Positions 12,501 to 24,368 of a DNA stretch of 64,000 nucleotides are shown here, piece by piece. Position 1 is the first letter of the stretch. Every line of letters starts with the position of its first letter. This stretch comes from Citrus sinensis (Eukaryota > Streptophyta > Magnoliopsida > Sapindales > Rutaceae), in assembly GCF_022201045.2 (NCBI RefSeq), contig NC_068560.1, positions 38,093,001 through 38,157,000 of the forward strand, read 5' to 3'. The notes under the pieces are model-generated. The model did not search any database and had not been told where the DNA came from. It worked only from the letters and a program-made list of their open reading frames with translations. The translations under genes and the position numbers were made by a program.

Positions 12501-14091
12501 CAAGTCAGCTGGAAAGAGCAACATTTTCCAATTTTCTCTTTAATCCAGTAGAACTAATTATGAGTTCACAACTGCAAATTCTAAAATGATTCAAAACATA
12601 GCAAACAGACCAAACATTTTCCAAGCGAAAACTATTGGTTGAAACAAAGTAAAAACCACCTTTTTTAAGGGGAATTCATGGGTCTCAGAAGGTTCATTAT
12701 CTTGCAAACCATTAGAGGACTTTTCATCAACTGGAATCACTTCTGTTGTAGAAACAACAGAATTTTCAACACCTGTAATAGCTGACTTATCTTTGACAGT
12801 GTCCAAGCAGTTCTTAGCATCTGTATCAATCAATGAAGATTTACAAATTTAGTGCCATATAAAATTTCATTTTTTTCTAATAAAATGTAAATGTAAAATG
12901 TTTATTTCCAATAGCAATGTCATTAGTCTCTGCATAAATAAATATGACTTGCCTACTTTCCTTCTTTTGCAGCCCTCAATTTTCTCTACAAAGTTCTGGA
13001 TTCTTATTGACGCCTCAACACGACTGTATGTCAAACGAATGTGGAAAGTACTTATACCACATTTAACATCCTGCAAAACTTTCATACAATGAAGGATTAA
13101 CAGGAAACAAGTATTTTAAATGTCTGCACTGTTCTAAACAACAGAAAATTCCAGTCTATGGCAAAAGAAATTCCTTGTTCCTTAGGAATACCATGGAAGA
13201 ACTCATTACTTATTGTAAATAGATGTAAGGATTTTCACAGGTGACATTACCTAATGCAGAACCAATTGAAAGAAAACATATTTAATTACCAGCAATGTCT
13301 CAAGAGGATTTGTTAAAGCAAATTTTAAAGCATCCTTTGTAGAACTGCATTCAGAAATTGATCTATCTTTGAACCACGCTTCAGATCTATATTTTCTTTT
13401 CACATACAAACTAAGCTTATTTTCATTCTCGAGGATTGTTGGCGGCATAGAAACTTCAAGAGAAAAGCTATCAATCTGATGTCCTTCTTTCTTTACTAGT
13501 TCGGCAATTGCAACCGCAAAATCACAAGCACTCTCATTTTCCACCACCCTCTCTTTATCACCACAGTAAGTAAATTGTAAGATACCCAAGCAACTTCTGC
13601 AAATGTTTGGCTCAACACTGCTAATATTTTGGTGTAAGTCTGCTTGTTCTCCTAGAACATGACATAATAGTGATTTGACCGAGAGTGAGGAACAAATAGG
13701 AACTTGCATTCCAAATAGGCGAAAAATGCATCTCAGGCACACCTGCAATATAGAAAATTAGGTTAATCATAAAGAAACTAAACCCTAAGCAACTAATTTT
13801 CAATTTTGTAATCAAACTATTAATAGTGCTGTAAAATGACTGACTAACAAAACTAATTTGACAGGTTTATAAAAAAAATTCTTTAACAATTGAAAGATGA
13901 TAAAGACGAAGATAAGCACGAACCTCTTTGGACAATAAGTCCTTTACGGCGTCAGTAGGCAAGAACTGAACGGCGTCGTTCAGAAGCTTCTCGTTTTTGT
14001 CTTCGTCGGTAGGGTTACGCTCCACGTCGGCGGAGGTAGCATGCGACTCCGAGGCGCTGTTAGTGGGCGCGTCTTCGGTTTCGTTCGCCAT
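9599..14091 (-). CDS. PUS10: tRNA pseudouridine synthase PUS10
   Basis: Isomerises uridine to pseudouridine in the T-arm of tRNA (family knowledge, positions 54/55). Fourteen exons are read: 14091-13924, 13742-13290, 13070-12953, 12820-12660, 12288-12217, 11953-11885, 11811-11731, 11649-11530, 11445-11371, 11263-11183, 10620-10547, 10430-10370, 10002-9947 and 9683-9599. They total 1674 nt, 557 residues. Exon 2 has the two CxxC pairs (CLRC, CRSC) of the N-terminal zinc-binding region. The catalytic core shows YSRNVSQTRW, then GREDID, which should carry the catalytic Asp, followed by VRMLGSGRPF. The C-terminal part has TPIRVLHRR and GTYIKEFVHGDLGRTNP. Exon 4 encodes an acidic spacer. Intron 3 has a GC donor (CCTGC... 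read as GTAG|GCAAGT on the coding strand), which is needed to keep the frame. The gene is convergent with POP. Confidence 0.95.
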
Positions 14092-14980
14092 TTGAAACTG
14101 TTCGTCGATTAAAAATGGCGGCAGTCTCAGTTAACTCCTTAGTTTAGTTCAGTGAGTTGCAGCCTTCAGTAACAGGCAGTTTCCACCGTAGCCGGACCCA
14201 ACTCAAATAATAGGAAATAATTAAAGAATACAATCACGACAAAACCATGGTTTAAAAAAAAAAAAAAGATTATTTTAAGAGAAATCACAGATTTAACTTA
14301 AATAATTTTATTTTTCTCATAAAAAAATTCTCAAAATTTACTAAAAGAATTAAAAAATTTATCACGATTTTGTTTCATTTGTCCTAGACCAGTAACTGTA
14401 AGTTGCGGATAATATCTGTTAAGTTCTCCGTTAAAATAAAAAATATTTTTGAAATTTAACTTCGCTGCGAAGCTTATGTCATAAGCCTAATGATAAGAAA
14501 TTTAATGAATATATACTTTTTCCTTAAAATAATTTTTATTTGAATATAATTATCTCGGAAATGAATTTTCCTTAAAACAATTTTGGAAATACACTAAGAT
14601 AACAGCCGTCTTAGTTAACTTAATTTTAACACATTAATATCTTGTTGAATTGTTCACGCTATTTTTTTTTTTTTAAATTAAGTTTTCTTCATGACAATAA
14701 AATCTCAATTTGAAAACAATTGGCTTGGAATTGGAAACGCACTCACACGTCTAAGGAGGAGATTGATTGATTAGCATCGAGCTAAATGGAAAAAGAAGAA
14801 AAATCATGTGTACTAGTAATATCTAAAAATTAAGGTATTTCCATTAATTTATTCATGTAAAATGCGACAGCTTTGAATGCCTTAACCAATATACTGTTCT
14901 CTTCCAACAATAACTAGCATCAATTATTTAGACCATATGAAAAGAGAGAGTAAAAACATGTAATACAACAACAAATGAAA
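14092..14980. other. Intergenic region PUS10-ECH2
   Basis: AT-rich DNA with no coding frame. It should hold the PUS10 promoter and 5' leader (just above 14091) and the ECH2 3' UTR (just below 14981). I see no repeats or RNA genes. Confidence 0.5.
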
Positions 14981-17875
14981 TTACAGCGATGAAGCTAAAC
15001 GATGAACATCTACAAAGCCAGAGAGCACACTTCGATTTCGCTCTTTTACCTTTACCTGATAAATGACCCTGCAGGTTAAAACACAAAAAAAATCAGAAGT
15101 GTACTCAGCACACACATAAAAAGTTAAATGTAAAGTTATTACTCTTGTTAATCCAAAGAGAAACGAAAATACACCTCAAGCCTTGAAGCCACATTTCCGT
15201 GACCAAAGTTTCACCAGGGTACACATGTAAAAGGAATCGGCTGAATATATTCTTGACCATGTTTGGATCCCCTCTACAAATAAATTTGATGATTGCCCTA
15301 ACTGCAAACCCCATTGTACACAGCCCATGCAATATTGGCCGAGAGAAACTTCAACACAGAATGTAACACCATTAGAAATGCCAAGTCTAATAGTGAAAGT
15401 AGTAATTAACTAATTCAGTTTTGTAATTATGATTGAGTACTGACCCAGCAGCTTTTGCAACCATAGGATCTGAATGAAGAGGATTATAATCACCAGATAG
15501 CCTATACACCAATGCCTGCAGATGGTATAGCAAAGCTTCAACCAGAGAATCTCATATGGAAAGTTCATTAGTTTACTCATGCACCACCCAAGAGAAAGTT
15601 CTTATAACACATGAATATTAAGAATTAGATTATACATACTCTCATCAATTCAACACAAGAGTTCAAATATAAAAAACTTTGAATTCCAGCAATAATGAAA
15701 TTTGATGCTACATGCCTGAGATGGTTGGGTATAATCCTCAAATACTGCAAAAGGTTGACTTTTAGGGATTTTCACAACTGAAACAGGGATAGTTTGATAT
15801 TTTGAGTAGGAAAATGGTTGAGATGAATTTGAAAAGCCGCCAGCACCCCGCAGAAAGGCAGTCATCCTGCAGAATATTATCCTTCCCGAGTCAATAGAAT
15901 GGCAGGACCTTTTTCTTCATTCTTTCAATAAAAAGCATATGACATGACAACATTAGAATGGGATGTTTCAGGAAGGACTCACCGATTCATGCATAACAGT
16001 TCACCAGATTCTGCATTGTAACTTTTGGTTTCAATCTCAAGGATAGCAGCTTTACCTGTAAATAAATCAACACAGGAAATAGAGAAACATCAAAATAATT
16101 GCACAAAATATATCACAACCATTCTCCCTCACCCAGCAGGATAAAAGATGATAGCCCCAAAAAATCAGTCATTTTTAAGCTTTACGCATACATACATTTC
16201 ACAAGAAGATAAAAAAACATTTCAGATCAAATCCATATAGAAGATTTGAGATTTTGGGGTTGCAATGAATTTTTCTTCAAAAGAAAAGAGCAGTACAACC
16301 AACTCATCAGTACTGATTGTACATGTAGACGGACTCAAAGACCACTAAAACATTTACCACACGGTAACTGGGGCACCCCTAATTTAAGCTCCCTTTATTT
16401 AAGTAAAAAACTCTGTTAACACAAGTTGTTTTACCCTTATCATGCAATCCGGCAATACATGCTTCATTTCGTATCTGCATCAATAATATCATAAATTAGT
16501 TCATTTAGTGTACCTCAACACAACAAAACAGAGAAGTATGAGAATGGAAACAATTAAAAAGTGCTCCTGATGAAAGGGCATACAGAAGCGCTAGAAGGAA
16601 ATGGCTTATACAGTTCCATGTATTGTTGTCCATGCAGCAAAAGTCGTGGATCATGTCTGTTATGTTGCAACAACATAAACCAGAAATGCAATTAGTTTTT
16701 CATTCAGTATGTAAGAATGAAATGAATATAACAAACCAATGAGTTTATTAAGAAAACAGTTTGATTTCTTTCTTTTGAAGTATTTGATAAAACTTATAAA
16801 TGATACAGAAAATGGGATAAGTTAAAATAGCAACAAAAAATCAAGTAAGCTTACTGCAGTCCTGGAAGATCTATGGCACCACTTGGCTCCAATTCAAATG
16901 AAAACAAAGCAGAAAATGTGGGCAAGACCTACAAAGTGGAAAGCATGACAATGGATCAAAATCCCCACAATAAACTGTAATGTCTATTAGCTAGCATTCC
17001 AACAACGTAATGCTATTTAGTCATTCATATTCAGAAAATTAGTTTATTACTGTAATCAAGATCAAGATCAAGATGCTTTCCTCCCACATTGGCCTGACCA
17101 GAAAAAACAAAACCAAGATGATACATGCATATAATGTTGTCAACAATAGGAAATCCATCATTTTACTTTATTTTCTTTAGCCTTTACTCAAACTCCTGAA
17201 CAAAAACTAAATCCCTCCCAAGGTTGCTGTTAGTGGGACGGTAATCCAATACATTATTTGACTACAGGCAACTTTAGTACTTTATTAAACTAGTAGTACC
17301 CTCTAAATACAAAACTGACCAAATTAATCATAAGCTTGATAATTCAATACCTGGATGAACTGCTGCCCATTTTCATGATACACATATTTGAGCTCATCAG
17401 CATCCACAGCATCCCGTCCACACGCTCCAACACCCAAGGCATAGATCGCAGCATCTCTGTTCGCAAAACAAACTTATTTCTATCATGCATTACCCTCATA
17501 TGCGTATGAGTATAATATGGCACCAGAGCCAATGAATGGTTAGTAACAGTGAATACATTCCATGGACCACAGGAAAAGGTCAACCGTGGAGGAATTCTTA
17601 CCTTTCAGTGTAAGTGAATGTCTTCTGCTAGTGCAATCCATTGCGTCCAATGATGTATATATATTTGTGCAACAAAGGATAAGGAAAAAAGGGGGAAAAA
17701 GAATTAGTTAGAAACAGACGTTCTAAATTAATACGCAAGTGTAAAAAATGATTGGTTAAAAAAGAAAAATGCTATAAGTTGAAGAAGAAGAAGAATTAAA
17801 AATTGGAAGAAGAAATACCTCGGGGAGTTTTTGAGAGAGGAGGAGCTCTGGATTGATACCTGAACTTTTCGCCAT
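14981..17875 (-). CDS. ECH2: Enoyl-CoA hydratase 2, peroxisomal
   Basis: Hydratase of the hotdog fold (MaoC-like) acting in peroxisomal beta-oxidation of fatty acids with cis double bonds at even positions, as in Arabidopsis ECH2. Eleven exons are read: 17875-17819, 17624-17602, 17456-17351, 16928-16855, 16656-16584, 16474-16435, 16055-15983, 15866-15716, 15515-15445, 15348-15175 and 15068-14981. The 930 nt encode 309 residues, the length I recall for the Arabidopsis protein. The N-terminal half has GVGACGRDAVDADELKYVY and LLLHGQQY. The C-terminal half has the hydratase-2 motif YRLSGDYNPLHSDP with the catalytic Asp and His. The protein ends SSL, a plausible PTS1 peroxisome signal. Intron 8 has a GC donor (CAG|GCATGT), forced by the frame. 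It lies in the same orientation as PUS10, 0.9 kb upstream of it. Confidence 0.95.
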
Positions 17876-20226
17876 GGAAGCCCCTCTTAAGATTGAAAGT
17901 GGCTTTTCAATTTCTGCTCAAAAGCGTTTTCAAAAGTGAATTCACTATGTGCTTTTGATTCTGAAATAAATAGCATTTAAAGGATTTTGATACTGCGATA
18001 AGTAGTTAAAAGAAATATTGGCCGGGATAAGATTGAAATGGAAATATTGACAAAGTTGAATTTTCTCGCAGGGATGCGATGGCGATGACGCTGACGCAAC
18101 GGATCACTGTAAATGACAAAGTCTTGCTGAAGTGGGTCCGTTAGCCATACTTCCCATTCACGCACGGCACGTCTGTTAGCGGCCTAGTCTTGCGTGTGCA
18201 TACCATGTACACGTTGTATTTAGAATGGAATTAACACGAGAGAGGCAGAGGCAGAGGCAGATGGTAAAATTATAAAAGTAAATAGAAGGTAGCAAATTAC
18301 GTCATCCCTCTCAGGATTTTTCATTTGTGCGGTGAGAATGGGAGAGATTGAAACGGTTTGTTAAGGATAATCCACGTATTAAAATTTTTCAATAATAGTC
18401 GTAACGGGATTCTAATAACAATAAAAGTCGGTAGCCGGACTTAAGGATCTCTCTAAGTTACATGCATGTAACTTACAACCCTCTCACATGAATAGTGAGT
18501 GGACCCACATTATCTACTATTCATGTGAGAGGGTTGTAAGTTACATGCATGTAACTTAGCATTAGCCCGGACTTAAATCTACACCCCAAACTTTCAAGCC
18601 GCAAATTCTACCTTCGTATTTACAAAGGCGTATTGGAATTTGGAAGGCTAACATATCGATAAAATGTCTTGGTTAAGATAGAGATACTCAACGGCCTGTC
18701 CTGGGTTAACACTGAGCGGAGCGGACATACTTCAATGTTCGCATTTATCCGTTAAAACCTTGCAAAGTAGTGAATATAAATTAAAAGGTCACATGGCAAA
18801 ATAGCAAATAAATGCAAAGACAACTTACATAAAACCTTTCATTAAAATAGTGTAGAATTCATCTTCATAGATTTTACGTCGATGTCTACTATAATATGAA
18901 AAGAAAATAACATGTTATTTTGCATCAAAATCCAGACTATGAGTCGTAAATAGTATACGCCGATGCATACTATTTACACTTGTCGTTTATATAAATAAAG
19001 TGGATGTCAAGTCGTCTCTGAATATGCTAAAAAAATGACATTTAGTTTTGGAATTTATTGACAAACCACATATCATCTGGGACCTGTTTTGCCAAAGTTA
19101 ATGGTAATTTTTTTTTCATTTTTTTTTTGTAAAGTGCAAGATTTTTGTAAGGAAAAAAAAAAGAAACATTTCCAGGTAAATTTACTACCTCTGATTTTAT
19201 TTTGAATTAGCTAATAGCCTTTGAGTTTTCTAATTTTAGTTTTATAAACGGTCTCTCTAATTACCATTAACTTTAATTTTCTATTTTTCTTTCTTATAAA
19301 GATTATTGTTGTAAAATCTAGTTTAGATACAATAAGTCGTTTATTTTTCAACAACACACCAATATCTTAAATTTTTAATTTGCAAGCAGGCAACAGATGA
19401 CAAGTCGGCTTTAGGAGAAAATCCAAACAACCTGCCCTCCTGTCATTATAGGGAAAGACGACGTGTCGTCCCTTTTATTAATGTAAATGACAGGCACAAA
19501 TGGTAAGCGCAGAGCCAGTGCGCACCATTTCCCACTCATCACGGCTTTTTATAAAAAAAACGACGTGTCATTTGCATCGATTTTCGTCAGACGTGTTGTC
19601 ATCTTTGTGTTTCATTCATCAGCTACACTTCATCCACTAGGATGAATTCCACATGATTTTAAAATATAGTAAGAGGTCGTTTGTTTTTTTTTTAAATTAA
19701 ATAAATGCAAACACGACTTTACATAAAACCTTTCAAGTCCTATAAATAATTAAATACCATTTATCCGTTTTCTGTAGTTACCATCTGCATTTTATCCGTT
19801 GGTTTCCTAAAGACAGTAACCCAGATCTTGAAAATGGCAAACGAGGAAGAAGCAAAGCTCCCCATCAAAAAGTTCCACTTAAGGAATAGATAATACAGTG
19901 GTTCCGGGACACTGCAATTTATGGTAACGTAGGGAACTAGGGATAACATCAATCGATCACTGACGAGAGTTCCCGAGCCAACACCAAAACTACAGATCCA
20001 TTACATTAGTTGCGGACAGCTAAAACACTTTCACCAGCCACAAACACAGCCGCCTACATTGCTTTTTAAACAAAACTAAAAGCAAACCAACAAAATTTAA
20101 TGTTTAGCAAAATAAACACATTGAAATCCAACATTAAGAATACAGTACTTGTTTGTAAGAAGATGCCCAAATAGTTTGTTACTACCAAAAATGTTTCCAC
20201 CAACCAAACAATCTGACATGATATCT
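17876..20226. other. Intergenic region ECH2-CCT2
   Basis: Contains the ECH2 promoter and leader (17876 to about 18200), the palindromic MITE at 18445-18567, and AT-rich DNA. A roughly 40-base imperfect direct repeat (ataaatgcaaa...ttacataaaacctttca) occurs near 18808 and again near 19702. Motifs of the form acgacgtgtc recur near 19455 and 19559. An imperfect palindrome (aaatagtatacgccgatgcatactattt) lies at about 18948. These hint at old DNA-transposon material, but I cannot define ends. From about 19950 to 20226 the DNA should be CCT2 3' UTR. Confidence 0.45.
18445..18567. mobile_element. Mutator-type MITE with long hairpin
   Basis: Two perfect 44-base inverted arms (18453-18496 and 18516-18559) are separated by 19 bases. 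Each arm contains the 20-base palindrome aagttacatgcatgtaactt. The element is flanked by the 9-base direct repeat cggacttaa at 18436-18444 and 18568-18576, the target-site size typical of Mutator-like elements. It is 123 bases long and has no coding capacity. The hairpin should fold strongly in single-stranded DNA or RNA. Confidence 0.85.
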
Positions 20227-23200
20227 TTACATCCTATCTTCTCTTCTCCTTGGCGCACAAGTGATAATTTCATCAACTCTGAGAATCATCTCGGCAGCCT
20301 CAGTTGCTGAAAGCAGTACAGCCTGCTTAACTTTGAATGATTCAGAAATCCCCAACTCAGCCATATCTCCTACCTGCCATTATTTAAAACAGCAACAACC
20401 ACGGTAAGGGTTATAGACTAGAAATGTTTTTCATGCACATCCTCTGTTAGAAAAATTACAGGGAGGTGATAAACTAAAAAAAGAAAAAAAAAACATTGCA
20501 GTGTCTATATTTCCGCCAAGGGAGTACTATGAGATTACTATGGCAGAAATAGCACTCGAAACCCAGAGCAAACAACATTCGAATTCCTCAATTTCAGAAC
20601 TTACAGATCCAGAGATAACGTCAATGCCTGCAGGGCATCCTTCCTTCTGGTGCTCTGCACGGAGCTGAGCTATCAACTCAGCACTGTCTAGACCAGCATT
20701 GTCAGCAATGGTTGTTGGAATGGCAACAAGTGCCCGTGAGAAAGCCTCAATGGCATGGGACTTTTTCCCAGGAGTCTTACGTGCCAGCTCATCCACTTCC
20801 TTGGCCATAACCATCTCAGGCCATCCACCTCCAAACAAAACCCTGCTGTCATTGACTGTCTGAGACAGCACACACAAGGCATCATGCAGAGACCGCTCAG
20901 CCTCGTCAAGCACATGATGGCTGCCAAAAAAAATGAACATAATAAAATAAGACATTAAAGAAAAAGTCAGCACATAATACTCACAAGCAATTAGGCCCTA
21001 GATATATCCAAAAAAGCATATATGCCAAAAGCTAGATCAAACGAACACTATAAAAAAGAATGTAACATAAAGTACCTTGCACCTCTCAACACTATGGTAC
21101 AAGCCTGACCCATTTCAACACCAGAAAAGTGGATCAACTTGTCCTCGCCAATCATAATTTCCTCAATAAGCTTGCAGTGCCCAAGCTTAACTGACTCTGG
21201 ATTATCAAAGGTTGATGCAATTTCACCACCAGTTACTAAAGCCAGACGCTCTATACCATCAAAATCAGCATGCTCAATTGCAAGTATACCCGCATCTGCA
21301 AAGAGTTCCTCTGGAAAATTGTAAATCAACTGCCTATTAACGAAGCAGTTAATCCCATGAGCTATTATCTTTTGCACCTTTTCTCTCATTTTTTGCTTCT
21401 CTGCACCTTCTATCTCAGCGGCCTTTGACATTGAATCAACACGAACACGTGCCCCATAAATCTTCACTTTATCTGTATCCATTGCAGTATTTGCCACCAG
21501 TATTTTTGCATTCTCTATACGTTTTGGTTGTCCAATGCCAATTTTCTTGTCAAGAATGAATCTGAAAAAGTTCCATAAGTAAAATTCATAAAATCAACCA
21601 GATGTCAGACAGAGAGATATATCCAATGAACAAAATTACACAAAAGCATATACATCGTGTAAGTTATCTAAACTATTCCTTCCAACAGATTCTGCTTCAG
21701 TTGATATCTCAGATACTTTTAAGCACAATTATGCACATTTCTACATGGTGTGCAAACCTAATATAACAAATTGGATATTCGGCACAATCAATAACACTAT
21801 AACAAGATAGTTTTTGTGCCCCACCCCTCATCTAGAAAGGAATCCTTCAGTGATCCTCCAGGCTTCTTGATAATTTGGATGGACTCTAAATTTGTGCTGC
21901 CCTGCAATTCGTAAGATCATGGTCAGAAGAAATCCAGAAAGAAAACATAAAAATCAAACATAACATGCAGAATAGTAAAGGGGCTGTCCAGAGAATGTAA
22001 GACAACATTTTAAAATCCTATCTGAAAAATATGACAGTGTTCCTATTCTCCAAAATGTAGAATAGTAAAGGGGCTGTCCAGAGAATGTAATACAACATTT
22101 TAAATACTGATCTGCATGAATCAAGTATCTCCAAGTGATAGTTTAATATGTTTGAGTGTTTCTCAGTGTAGCTTATCATGAAAAGTGTGTCAGACATGAG
22201 CATGTGTTTCAATTGATTCTTAAACTACTTGATATATAAAACGTATTACCTTAAGCCTCATAACAGCATCCACAGCCAGTTGACCAAAATGTTCTTTATC
22301 CTGTGAGAGAATTTTTGAACTCAAAGTAGTCATCGCAATCTTCATCAAGTCTGACTTGAATGTTTCTGCATTATTCAGTAATGTCATGAATTAATCACAA
22401 ATAGTAGTTCAAAAAAATTAATAACGATAATAATAAAGAATTCAAGGTCATCATGGTAATTTGAGGTATTCATAGTATTTTGACCACAAATTACAACCAA
22501 AAAATCTCATTCATGTCCAATTATCATCTAAAGAAATGTGTATTGACAAGTTGTCGGGAAGAATGGAAACAGAGGAATTATGTCAAATAAAAAGCTTTAG
22601 ACAATGCTTCACATGGGTAAACAAATCAATCACCTGCATTCTCTTTGTTATCCACAACCTTTTGCAACAAAGCATCGCGAGCGCATTCAGCTGCCATCCG
22701 GAAACCTAAACAACAAAAGAATCATCAGCAGAAATGCTATTATCATCTGCATTTCAGATGGCATAATAATAAAATTATAAGGAAAATACAAAAAAAGAAA
22801 TCTTCAATACCCATGCACACTGCATTACTAATTTTGTGAGGGATAGATTTCTGATATACAAAACATAAAGGAAAATTGATCATACACAAATATATATCTT
22901 TTTGTTTACCATATTATAAGGGATGCTAGACAAGATTTTCTACTACCATTCACATCTGTCCTTAAAATTATACAAAACAACAATGCATAGAAACAGAATT
23001 GCTACTAAAAATATTGCCTGCTCCATGAAATGATCAAGAAATATCACTGTTAAACCACAATAAGCAAACTTAGAATGGTAGCACAAGGTATAATATTTCC
23101 ATAAAGATGAGACTTGCAATACAGTAAAACAACCACAAAAGCAAATATTTGAAATATAATTTCAAATATTGGATCACAATACCACATGAAATAAAAAAAG

Positions 23201-24368
23201 CTCTCATAAGTAACTTCTATTACAAGACCAAAAAAATTAAAAAAAAAAGGAAGAAGTATCAATGCACTAGCAGAAGCCTAGAGGAAACCTGATATTATGG
23301 TCATTGGGTGAATCTTAGCAGCCACCAGCTTCTCTGCCTCCCTCAGAAGCTCCCCAGCCAAAACAACAACTGAAGTTGTCCCATCACCAACTTCATCATC
23401 CTGAACCTTAGAGATGTCTGACCCTTGATTAAGGATCATAAAGCAAAGGAAGAAGGAATAATCTTTTTTCTATGGGTTATGTGTAACTATTCTACTGGCG
23501 TGGCTAATTGCACCACTTAAAGAGTTTTTCCTGAAAAAATGCTTACACAGTTTTTTCTTTTTCTTTTTTTCCAGGAAAACAAAATAAACATCAGCCCACC
23601 ATTACAACAAATCAACAGTAATACATTAACCCACCATTGCAGCAAATCAACAGTAATAAGGATACCAACAAGGACTTTAGCAGCTGGATTATCAATGTGT
23701 AGGGACTTAAGTATAGTGGCCCCGTCATTCGTAACAGTGACTTCACGTCCTCTGCCGGTTGACTGTAGAATTTTATCCTACATGGATGATTTACAGCAAC
23801 CAGATAGTTAATAGAAAGGTAGGATAAAGGCTACTACTGAAGTATTTTAATCTTGAGCAATATTCATGGTAGCAAGTGACCTTACCATTCCCTTTGGCCC
23901 TAAGGTTGTCTTAACCAAGTCAGCAATTGCCATTGCACCAACAAATGATGCCTACAAAAATAAATAAATAAACAAACATGATTATTCCACAAAAGCATAA
24001 GGAAAAACAATTTAGGAGTTAACGCATTCCAACAAATTAAAAAGGAAAAAAAGAATCCCCACAATGTCCTCTAAATGAAAAAAAAAATTTGTTTTCTAGA
24101 CAATATTATCCAGGAATATGTTATCAAATGAATATTGTATGTACGCCTCCAGTCATGCTTAAGAAACACAAATATACATCATCCAATATCCCAGTAGCCA
24201 AGTACTCACCATTCTGGCACGCTCTCCTTTCTCTTCGTTAGCTTCATCTCTAAAAATTCTCTCTACCTGAGAAAACAATCACCAGCCACGTTTGAAAGAG
24301 AGCCAAAAAGCAAAAAAAGGTAAACATAAAACAATCACAAACTGCTATGCTGTGAAACATACCCCCAT
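20227..24368 (-). CDS. CCT2: T-complex chaperonin subunit beta (CCT2)
   Basis: One of eight subunits of the cytosolic TRiC/CCT ring that folds actin, tubulin and other proteins using ATP. Eleven coding exons are read: 24368-24363, 24266-24210, 23951-23886, 23777-23666, 23417-23289, 22705-22634, 22365-22250, 21901-21825, 21561-21076, 20920-20605 and 20373-20227. The 1584 nt give 527 residues, the family length. Nucleotide-binding motifs are visible: [21 protein letters not shown] and GGGWPE. The protein ends [10 protein letters not shown]. The start is inferred. The conserved exon beginning [16 protein letters not shown] has no in-frame ATG, and the best donor upstream is ATGGGG|GTATGT, so only two codons lie in the first coding exon. 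A 5' UTR intron probably separates it from a leader exon near 24740-24830. Confidence 0.95.
21969..22105. repeat. Direct repeat in a CCT2 intron
   Basis: A block of about 46 bases beginning agaatagtaaaggggctg occurs at 21969 and again at 22059, 90 bases apart, with one or two differences. It lies in the intron between coding exons 7 and 8 and affects no codon. Confidence 0.85.

Noticed and set aside
18797-19740. The 40-base direct repeat pair near 18808 and 19702 as LTRs of an element
   Set aside because: The copies are short and imperfect, and the sequence between them has no retroelement coding or priming site.
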